Shown here piece by piece: positions 1 through 5,096 of a stretch of DNA of 6,071 nucleotides. Within the stretch, counting starts at the first letter, position 1, and every line of letters begins with the position of its first letter. The notes beneath the pieces were generated by a model, which ran no database searches, was not told where the DNA came from, and worked only from the letters and a program-made list of their open reading frames with translations. The stretch is from Paludibacter sp. (lineage in GTDB: Bacteria > Bacteroidota > Bacteroidia > Bacteroidales > Paludibacteraceae). Location: assembly GCA_028748945.1 (NCBI GenBank), contig JAQTOL010000211.1:1-6071 (forward strand), in the 5' to 3' direction. A program made the position numbers and the translations under genes.

Positions 1-345
1 GAGATTATCACCGAAGATATGCCGGGCTGGTTGGTTGCAAACGACGGAAAGCTTACTGTGGCTCTCGATATAACCGTTAGCGATGATTTGTTACGCGAGG
101 GAATTGCCCGTGAACTGGTAAACCGTATTCAGAATATCCGCAAGTCGAATGGGTATGAAATTATCGATAAAATATCTGTGGAAATTGAAAGTCGCGATGA
201 GATAAATGAAGCTGTAGCCGAATATTCCAATTATATTGCCGTTCAAACACTGGCCAATTCCGTGGTATTGGTTGATAGTCTTGAGGGTGCAACCGAACTT
301 GAATTTGATGAATATAACGTAAAAATCAGAATCAATAAAATGTAA
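1..345 (+). CDS. ileS: Isoleucyl-tRNA synthetase, C-terminal end (partial, 5' truncated by window)
   Basis: The reading frame is open from base 1 and ends at a TAA, giving the last 114 residues of a protein that begins outside the window. IleS charges tRNA-Ile with isoleucine in the cytoplasm. The catalytic HIGH and KMSKS motifs and the editing domain are not in view, so the call rests on the tail: a V-A-L-D-x-T strand near residue 20-26, then L-L-R-E-G-I-A-R-E-L-V-N-R-I-Q (residues about 31-45) and the following R-K-S-N-G-Y/F-E-I-x-D-K-I. This is the typical end of the long, eukaryote-like IleS type, whose C-terminal region (DUF5915-like) follows the anticodon-binding domain. The ATG at 19 is internal and not a real start. 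A hairpin about 80 bp downstream may end its transcript. The family is known; the assignment is by motif recognition. Confidence 0.93.
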   Translation, partial: EIITEDMPGWLVANDGKLTVALDITVSDDLLREGIARELVNRIQNIRKSNGYEIIDKISVEIESRDEINEAVAEYSNYIAVQTLANSVVLVDSLEGATELEFDEYNVKIRINKM

Positions 346-425
346 GCAATAGTCACCGGGTTGAGAATCGGGGCAATGGATATTTTTATAGTAGCACCTG
401 AGATCCGGCAATTTTAATCGTGGCT

Positions 426-454
426 ATCTCCTGAATATGTCGGGAGATTCATTT
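426..454 (+). terminator. Possible ileS terminator hairpin
   Basis: ATCTCCTG (426-433) pairs with CGGGAGAT (441-448) as an 8-bp stem containing one T:G wobble, around a 7-base loop. It is followed by TCATTT, a weak T-rich tract. It lies about 80 bp after the ileS stop. The U-tract is poor, so it may be inefficient or only a 3'-end-stabilising hairpin. Confidence 0.4.
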
Positions 455-571
455 AAAATAAACGTTTTTAATAATCCGATGTAATCATATTTTATTTATA
501 ATCAGAATATATTCTATTCTTTTGGTTAACTCTTTAACTTTATTGGATTTATTTGCTTATAACTAAAATAT

Positions 572-595
572 AATTGCCAAAATAATTGTCCAAAT
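572..595. repeat. Imperfect 12-bp tandem repeat overlapping the -33 region
   Basis: AATTGCCAAAAT (572-583) is followed directly by AATTGTCCAAAT (584-595), agreeing at 10 of 12 positions. The second copy includes the proposed -33 ATTG. It could be an operator or just A/T-rich similarity. Confidence 0.35.
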
Positions 596-616
596 CAAAC
601 AATTTTCTTATTTTCG
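585..616 (+). promoter_or_regulatory. Probable Bacteroidetes-type promoter for the DksA/TraR-like gene
   Basis: ATTG at 585-588 and TATTTTCG at 609-616 are separated by 20 bases. The Bacteroidetes primary sigma factor consensus is TTTG, 19-21 bases, TAnnTTTG. The match is 3 of 4 for the -33 box and one mismatch in the -7 box. Transcription would begin near 620-625, leaving a leader of about 60 nt before the ATG at 686. In A/T-rich DNA such matches occur by chance, hence moderate confidence. Confidence 0.4.
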
Positions 617-685
617 CAGGCAATTTAAAAAGCGAAATAGGATATTTATTTTAACTACTTTCGAAATCAATTAAATTTGAATGCC

Positions 686-1063
686 ATGTCAGAAAAAACG
701 AGATATACAGATGCTGAATTAGATGAGTTTCGCACGTTAATTACCGAGAAACTGGAAAAAGCTCAAAAGGAGTATGAAATGCTCCGCAATGGCATAACCA
801 ATTTAGATGGGAATGATATTATGGATACTTCCCCAACTTTCAAGGTATTGGAAGAGGGAGCCGCCACACTTTCAAAAGAAGAGTCGGGTCGTTTGGCTCA
901 ACGCCAAATGAAATTCATACAACATTTGCAATCAGCCATGATTCGTATTGAAAACAAAACCTATGGAATTTGCCGTGAAACAGGCAAACTGATTCCGAAG
1001 GAACGGTTGCGTGCCGTACCTCATGCCACTCTAAGTATCGAAGCAAAAAACATAAAGAAATAA
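686..1063 (+). CDS. DksA/TraR-family transcriptional regulator with degenerate zinc finger
   Basis: This 125-residue protein has the DksA/TraR layout. Family members bind the RNA polymerase secondary channel and, often with ppGpp, alter initiation at stringent-response promoters. Residues about 9-35 and 53-90 form two charged helices expected to make an antiparallel coiled coil. The connecting tip carries D44-I-M-D47, resembling the acidic D-x-x-D tip of E. coli DksA. The globular end has Y-G-I-C96 and R-A-V-P-H-A-T-L-S-I-E-A-K, where the canonical four-cysteine finger would have C-x2-C and C-x2-C. Only C96 remains; the other positions are T99, S117 and A120, so zinc binding is unlikely. I chose the ATG at 686 over the in-frame TTG at 677 because homologs start close to M-S-E-K and no ribosome site supports the longer form. 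It is a monocistronic gene between a probable promoter and a strong terminator. Confidence 0.88.
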   Translation: MSEKTRYTDAELDEFRTLITEKLEKAQKEYEMLRNGITNLDGNDIMDTSPTFKVLEEGAATLSKEESGRLAQRQMKFIQHLQSAMIRIENKTYGICRETGKLIPKERLRAVPHATLSIEAKNIKK

Positions 1064-1081
1064 TCAGCTTAAATAGACTCA

Positions 1082-1127
1082 AAATTCGGCAACAAGGCAG
1101 CTATGTCGGTTGCCGAATTTGTGTTTT
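1082..1127 (+). terminator. Rho-independent terminator after the DksA/TraR-like gene
   Basis: AAATTCGGCAAC (1082-1093) and GTTGCCGAATTT (1109-1120) form a perfect 12-bp stem around a 15-base loop, followed by GTGTTTT. It starts 18 bases after the stop codon. The A-run before and T-run after the stem make it potentially active in both directions. It separates this gene from lspA. Confidence 0.85.
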
Positions 1128-1138
1128 AAAGACCTTTG

Positions 1139-1166
1139 CCGATAGCTTCGGGGACCACGAACGTGG
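1139..1166. repeat. Two small adjacent inverted repeats in the lspA leader
   Basis: CCGA (1139-1142) pairs with TCGG (1148-1151) across 5 bases, and the perfect palindrome CCACGAACGTGG lies at 1155-1166. An A/T-rich stretch follows up to the lspA start at 1201. They could be a leader structure or a dyad operator. No convincing -33/-7 pair was found in this gap, so the lspA promoter is not located. Confidence 0.35.
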
Positions 1167-1200
1167 ATTAATTTTTTAATTCTTAATTAGCTTTTCACCC

Positions 1201-1809
1201 ATGTCCATCACCAAAAAATCCATTCTGCTTATCTTCGTCATTTTACTTGTCGATCAGGCATCTAAAATATATATCAAACTGAATTTTGCTTTGGGCGAAC
1301 AAGTAGATATTTTTGGTTGGTTTAAAATTTATTTTATTGAGAATAACGGGATGGCTTTCGGGATGGAAATAATCGGTAAATTATTCCTCACGCTTTTCCG
1401 TATAGTGGCTGTTATTGCATTGGCCTATTATATACGCCTTTTAATAAAAAAACAAGCACGAACAGGTTATATTCTCACTATTTCACTTGTTCTGGCTGGT
1501 GCAGCAGGAAACATTATCGATTCTGTTTTTTACGGCTTAATTTTCAGTGCAAGCGAATACATGGGACCGGTTGCCACCTTTCTTCCACATGCCGGGGGTT
1601 ATGCCGGTTTATTTTACGGGAAAGTGGTGGACATGCTTTACTTCCCCATCATCACGAATGATGCCGGACAAACCGTATTTTTCAGCCCCATCTTTAATGT
1701 GGCCGATTCTGCCATCAGTGTTGCGGTTGGTATTATATTGATTTTCTTCCGGAAGGAATTAAACGACAGTCTTGAAACTAAAAAAGAAAAGGATGTTGAA
1801 CCTGCCTGA
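1201..1809 (+). CDS. lspA: Lipoprotein signal peptidase (signal peptidase II)
   Basis: LspA is an inner-membrane aspartyl protease that removes the signal peptide of diacylglyceryl-modified prolipoproteins just before the lipobox cysteine. The 202-residue sequence shows the family motifs in order: D18-Q-A-S-K, E47-N-N-G-M-A-F, A-G-A-A-G-N104-I-I-D107 and F165-N-V-A-D169-S-A. D107 and D169 are the expected catalytic pair. Four hydrophobic segments are visible, near residues 7-25, 58-82, 90-106 and 170-184, with a charged C-terminal tail. It is longer than the about 160-170 residues of proteobacterial LspA because of an insert of roughly 40 residues between the two catalytic motifs, as is usual in Bacteroidota. 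GNIID is followed by S rather than the common R. The ATG at 1201 precedes the first helix directly. Its 3' end overlaps the next gene, a lipoprotein, so translation may be coupled. Confidence 0.96.
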   Translation: MSITKKSILLIFVILLVDQASKIYIKLNFALGEQVDIFGWFKIYFIENNGMAFGMEIIGKLFLTLFRIVAVIALAYYIRLLIKKQARTGYILTISLVLAGAAGNIIDSVFYGLIFSASEYMGPVATFLPHAGGYAGLFYGKVVDMLYFPIITNDAGQTVFFSPIFNVADSAISVAVGIILIFFRKELNDSLETKKEKDVEPA

Positions 1810-2731
1810 TAAAATTTTTGTCCGGATTATTCTCGGACTTGGAATAATTTTACTGCTTAATGCCTGTGAGGGACATCCCAGAGGTGTGTTAAGTCAACGT
1901 GAGATGACCGGTGTATTAACCGATTTACATAAACTGGATGGTTGTTTGTATGAAAAGGGATACCAATACGGGCATCTTAATGATAAAGCCCCGTACTACA
2001 AATTCGTATTAAATAAACATGGGATTACCGAAGCACAATTCGATTCCTCATTGGTTTTCTACACCAAAAATCCGAAACAATTCGAAGAAATTTACACAAA
2101 GGTAATTACACAATTAACTGATTTTGATAACGAAGTAAAAAGTAACAAATATCATCCTGTTGACTCAGCCAAACTTGCTATCATAAAAGTCAATCTTTGG
2201 AAAAAAGCTATCCGCTATAATTTCAACAAAGATTCAGTTCGAACGAAGCTGAATTTTGAAATTATCGATTCGACTCTGTGGTTTGGTGATGTTTATACCC
2301 TCCGGTTCTTACAACGCATTACTCCAGAAGATTCATGTACAAATCAATATGTTGTCATGCGGATAAATTATGTAAACGGGAAAACGGACAGCGCCCGTGT
2401 AGAATCACACAACGACAGTTTATTACGCCGGTACACCTTCCACATGCCGGTACTCAGAAAACTAAAGATAAAATCCATTTCGGGGGAATTACTTGGCAGT
2501 AGTAAGTTCAAAGGCACATTTAATGCTTCGTTGGACAGCATTTCATTAACACGGGAATACAATGCGTTGAAACTGGATAGTTTGCATAAAGTTGTACAAA
2601 AAGCCGATTCGGTTCTCAATATAAAAAAATCTAAACTAAAACCGGATACGCTTCAAAAATCAAAAGTATTACAGAAACAACCCGACAAAAAGAAATTGTT
2701 GAAACCTTTCAGGCAAATTGAAAAATTATAA
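1793..2731 (+). CDS. DUF4296-type lipoprotein
   Basis: This encodes a predicted lipoprotein of 312 residues with unknown function. A short n-region with K and R is followed by a hydrophobic stretch and the lipobox L-N-A-C, with C25 as the lipidated residue, so LspA encoded just upstream should process it. Residues about 33-115 fit the DUF4296 pattern: an L-x-D-L-H-K-L-D helix, a Y-x-F-V-L-N-K-H-G-I-T segment, then A-Q-F-D-S-S-L-x-F-Y-T-K-N-P and I-Y-x-K-V. The remainder is less familiar and ends in a very lysine-rich, possibly flexible tail (last 50 residues). Residue E26 follows the cysteine; the export destination cannot be settled from this. I chose the ATG at 1793, which overlaps lspA by 17 bases. 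An in-frame TTG at 1772 would add seven residues (K-L-K-K-K-R-type) and give a more basic n-region, so it remains possible. Confidence 0.82.
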   Translation: MLNLPDKIFVRIILGLGIILLLNACEGHPRGVLSQREMTGVLTDLHKLDGCLYEKGYQYGHLNDKAPYYKFVLNKHGITEAQFDSSLVFYTKNPKQFEEIYTKVITQLTDFDNEVKSNKYHPVDSAKLAIIKVNLWKKAIRYNFNKDSVRTKLNFEIIDSTLWFGDVYTLRFLQRITPEDSCTNQYVVMRINYVNGKTDSARVESHNDSLLRRYTFHMPVLRKLKIKSISGELLGSSKFKGTFNASLDSISLTREYNALKLDSLHKVVQKADSVLNIKKSKLKPDTLQKSKVLQKQPDKKKLLKPFRQIEKL

Positions 2732-2766
2732 GATACATTGTTTGAATTAAGTATGTATTAAATAAT

Positions 2767-2772
2767 AAGGAG
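2767..2772 (+). promoter_or_regulatory. Shine-Dalgarno-like AAGGAG before the 190-residue ORF
   Basis: AAGGAG lies 9 bases before the ATG at 2782 and fixes that start. It is the only strong Shine-Dalgarno match in front of any gene in this window, where the other leaders are A/T-rich and lack one, as is common in Bacteroidota. Confidence 0.6.
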
Positions 2773-2781
2773 TTTTGAATT

Positions 2782-3354
2782 ATGTTTGAACAGACGACCC
2801 GGGTAGCCGCACAACTTATTTACTGTTCTCCAACACAAGTCCTACACCGTGCTGTAGTAGAACTGGACAAACAAAAAAATATTATCCGTCTGTTTAATTT
2901 AGAAGACAATCAGGTAGAATCTGCACATACCTTGTTTTTCGACGGTATAATTACAGGAGAGATCCGTTCAATCAAACAACACAAAACACCTGAAGAAATT
3001 ACGGGTCTTGCTTCGGATTATCAATACTTTGATATTTCTGACGATACATCCGGTTTCGGAATAACCGTCTCAAATAAGCCATTGATACTGGATTTTGGAA
3101 CTAATTTCCCGGAGGAAATTAATCGTCGGTTATCCGGTCTCATTCCTGTTCTGGGTGAATTTTCAATACTGGAAATAATTGCGGCCTGCGTTTACTATCC
3201 GGCTCTGGTGTTGGGTGAATCTGCCATGTTGTCTCCAGCCTCACCTGCTCAACTATTACTTTGGGAAGGTGTGGATTTAGTAAATAAAAAAGTGACCGAA
3301 CACACCCGCATTCGTTCGATTCATTCATCCTGTTTAACGTTGCGAAAACAATAG
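2782..3354 (+). CDS. Amidohydrolase-like protein lacking the catalytic barrel (function unknown)
   Basis: The product is 190 residues, probably cytoplasmic, with no signal peptide or membrane segment. I do not recognise a named gene. Residues 7-60 (R-V-A-A-Q-L-I-Y, then R-A-V-V-E-L-D and N-I-I-R-L, ending in F-F-D-G-I-I) read like the N-terminal beta-strand part of a cytosine-deaminase/chlorohydrolase-type amidohydrolase. In those enzymes G-I-I is followed by P-G-F-V-N-x-H-x-H. Here it is G59-E-I-R-S, and no H-x-H metal motif occurs. Residues 125-180 (I-L-E-I-I-A-A, P-A-L-V-L-G, L-L-L-W-E-G-V-D-L, R-I-R-S-I) resemble the enzymes' C-terminal part. That leaves about 65 residues in the middle instead of roughly 250 for a TIM barrel. 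It may therefore be a retained composite beta domain with a binding or structural role, or a decayed gene. The intact frame and good ribosome site argue against recent decay. The relationship is inferred by eye. Confidence 0.6.
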   Translation: MFEQTTRVAAQLIYCSPTQVLHRAVVELDKQKNIIRLFNLEDNQVESAHTLFFDGIITGEIRSIKQHKTPEEITGLASDYQYFDISDDTSGFGITVSNKPLILDFGTNFPEEINRRLSGLIPVLGEFSILEIIAACVYYPALVLGESAMLSPASPAQLLLWEGVDLVNKKVTEHTRIRSIHSSCLTLRKQ

Positions 3355-3473
3355 CACATGAATATTGTTATTAGTTTGACGGAAAACGATTTTTTACTCT
3401 GACATTTTAATTGGTAATTGAAAATACAAGTCGATTCCATTTAGATTTTTAAAAACAAATAAAACAAGAAACG

Positions 3474-4103
3474 ATGTGGCAAATTTTTATGGGAAGTGTT
3501 GTTTTGGGATTAATCCATCCATTATTTCCAAATCATTGGATTCCGTTAATAACCATTGCAAAGACAGAAAAATGGACTAACAGGGAAGCATTGGGCGCCA
3601 CACTAATAACCGGATTCGCACACACATTAAGTACCATTATTATTGGTATTATTGTTGGTTTTGTCGGGATCAAGTTATCCGAAAGTTATAGTTATGTAAC
3701 AAGAATAGCAGCACCGTTAATACTGCTTGTTATGGGAATTATCTATCTTTTTCTTGATTTCAGGTCTCACCGTCACCAACATTTTGAACTGAATAAAGAC
3801 AAATTAAAAAAGAGTAAATCTAAAGTAGCTATCATAACTTCCCTTTGTATCGGCATGTTTCTTTCCCCCTGTATCGAGATTGAAGCTTTTTATTTTCAGG
3901 CTGCTACGCAGGGTTGGTTAGGTGTATTGATTGTTTCGATCGTTTACTTAACCTTAACCCTGAGCATTATGACTCTTTTAGTATACTTTGGACTCAAGGG
4001 AATAAATAAATTCAATACACAGTATCTGGATCAACATGAAAAAAGAATTACCGGAATTGTATTGATCATACTTGGACTTATTGCCTATTTCGTTGAATTC
4101 TGA
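3474..4103 (+). CDS. Six-helix membrane permease, NicO/RcnA/UreH-like, putative metal transporter
   Basis: This 209-residue protein has about six hydrophobic segments (near 4-28, 41-66, 75-95, 118-142, 148-172 and 190-208). Helix 1 carries H15-P-L-F-P-N20-H21-W, matching the position of the H-x4-D-H signature of nickel/cobalt transporters but with N in place of D. Helix 2 has G-F-A-H50-T-L-S. A hydrophilic loop holds S-H99-R-H101-Q-H103, a histidine cluster common in metal exporters, followed by a lysine-rich stretch. Helix 4 contains S131-P-C133-I-E135-I-E137, where P-C is typical of the TauE/NicO/DsbD-like superfamily and the two glutamates are potential ligands. Transport of a divalent metal across the inner membrane is inferred; the ion and direction are not readable. 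ATTG-N21-TAGATTTT at 3417-3449 is a weak promoter candidate. It appears unlinked in function to its neighbours. Confidence 0.65.
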   Translation: MWQIFMGSVVLGLIHPLFPNHWIPLITIAKTEKWTNREALGATLITGFAHTLSTIIIGIIVGFVGIKLSESYSYVTRIAAPLILLVMGIIYLFLDFRSHRHQHFELNKDKLKKSKSKVAIITSLCIGMFLSPCIEIEAFYFQAATQGWLGVLIVSIVYLTLTLSIMTLLVYFGLKGINKFNTQYLDQHEKRITGIVLIILGLIAYFVEF

Positions 4104-4147
4104 TTTATATAATAATTAAAGCCAACTTATAATTAAACTTAAATACA

Positions 4148-5071
4148 ATGTCTTCACATAACTGGTCAACATCCGACATTCCCGATTTATCAGGGAAAAC
4201 GATCATAATAACCGGTGCCAATAGTGGATTGGGACTGGAGGCAACCAAAGCATTTGCCGTAAAAAATGCGAAAGTCATTATGGCCTGCCGTACGGTAAGT
4301 AAAGGAGAACTGGCAAAAGCACAAATCATTGAGACTTACCCTGCCGCTGATATCACCGTTGTGCGGCTTGACTTAAGTGATTTAACTTCCGTACATAGTT
4401 TTTCTACAAAAATGAAACAGAGTCAGACCCGGTTGGATGTACTGCTGAATAATGCCGGCATCATGATGGTTCCTTACGGTCAGACCGTTGATGGTTTTGA
4501 AAAGCAGATAGGGACAAATCATTTGGGACATTTTGCCCTGACAGGATTGTTGCTGGAACTTTTGAAAAAAACTCCCGGTTCAAGAGTCGTCAATGTGAGC
4601 AGCATGGCACACAAAAGTGGAGTTATGGATTTCAATAACCTGCTTTATGATAATGGGAAAGACTATTCGCCTATGAAAGCCTACGGTCGCTCCAAACTTT
4701 GCAATTTACTTTTCACCTATGAACTACAACGTTATTTTGAAGCAAACAAAATAGATTGCAAGGCATTAGCTGCACATCCGGGTTTCTCCGATACCAATCT
4801 GTTTGTTCATATGGCTACCAAATGGATAATCGGGTTATTTAAACCCTTGTTATCTTTGATCATCCAACCCGCTTCCATGGGTACTTTGCCTGAGTTACGC
4901 GCCTCGGTTGATCCGAATGCAAAAGGAGGAGAATTTTACGGTCCCGACGGAAGACAGGAACTGAAAGGTTATCCGGTTGTGGTGCAACCTAAGAGAACCG
5001 CTCTGGATAAAGAAAGCGCCCGGAAATTGCGGGAAATATCCGAAAAACTGACCGATATCAAATATACCTGA
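4148..5071 (+). CDS. Short-chain dehydrogenase/reductase, retinol dehydrogenase-like
   Basis: This 307-residue enzyme is a classical-type SDR that oxidises or reduces an alcohol/carbonyl pair, or a double bond, using a nicotinamide cofactor. The Rossmann glycine motif is T22-G-A-N-S-G-L-G29. The A-C-R48 at the end of the second strand is typical of NADP(H) preference. D75-L-S contacts adenine, N101-N-A-G is structural, and N124, the S151-S152 pair, Y179 and K183 (Y-G-R-S-K) form the active site. All catalytic residues are present. N-N-A-G-I-M, V-S-S-M-A-H and A-A-H-P-G-x-S-x-T resemble the retinol dehydrogenase/protochlorophyllide reductase-like subgroup, whose bacterial members often have unknown, hydrophobic substrates. 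No signal peptide is seen; a hydrophobic stretch near residues 225-245 might touch the membrane. The tocopherol-cyclase-like gene starts 25 bases downstream, so the two are probably co-transcribed. Exact substrate cannot be assigned. Confidence 0.88.
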   Translation: MSSHNWSTSDIPDLSGKTIIITGANSGLGLEATKAFAVKNAKVIMACRTVSKGELAKAQIIETYPAADITVVRLDLSDLTSVHSFSTKMKQSQTRLDVLLNNAGIMMVPYGQTVDGFEKQIGTNHLGHFALTGLLLELLKKTPGSRVVNVSSMAHKSGVMDFNNLLYDNGKDYSPMKAYGRSKLCNLLFTYELQRYFEANKIDCKALAAHPGFSDTNLFVHMATKWIIGLFKPLLSLIIQPASMGTLPELRASVDPNAKGGEFYGPDGRQELKGYPVVVQPKRTALDKESARKLREISEKLTDIKYT

Positions 5072-5096
5072 TTCATTCATTAAGTTCCAACGATAC

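Larger units (their letters stand above)
346..685. other. 340-bp intergenic region between ileS and the DksA/TraR-like gene
   Basis: I see no credible gene here. The first 100 bases still have mixed composition. The rest is very A/T-rich and holds, in order, a possible terminator hairpin (426-448), an imperfect 12-bp tandem repeat (572-595) and a probable promoter (585-616) for the next gene. A reverse-strand open frame crossing the left part runs into ileS antisense and is a shadow. No tRNA-like cloverleaf was found by eye. Confidence 0.7.

Noticed and set aside
91..411. Reverse-strand open frame of 106 codons over the ileS end
   Set aside because: It is antisense to a well-supported coding frame, has no family resemblance and no start context; it is a shadow of the A/T-rich ileS tail.
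1547..1741. Second + strand open frame inside lspA
   Set aside because: It lies in another frame within lspA's conserved motif region and its product is not recognisable.
2368..2619. Reverse-strand frame within the lipoprotein gene
   Set aside because: It is fully antisense to the DUF4296-type gene, with no ribosome site or known motif.
2733..2758. ATACAT/ATGTAT inverted repeat between the lipoprotein gene and the next gene
   Set aside because: It is a 6-bp A/T-rich stem with a long loop and no T-run, within chance expectation for this composition.
3140..3328. Reverse-strand frame within the amidohydrolase-like gene
   Set aside because: It is a short antisense shadow with no recognisable product.
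3347..3369. AACAATA/TATTGTT hairpin around the stop codon of the 190-residue ORF
   Set aside because: The 7-bp stem has a single G:C pair and no T-tract after it, so it is too weak to call a terminator.
3417..3449. ATTG-N21-TAGATTTT promoter candidate before the permease gene
   Set aside because: The boxes are partial matches in A/T-rich DNA and would leave a leader of under 20 nt, so it is noted in the gene entry but not called.
4105..4329. Reverse-strand frame over the SDR start
   Set aside because: It is antisense to the SDR's glycine-motif region, which is clearly coding on the + strand.
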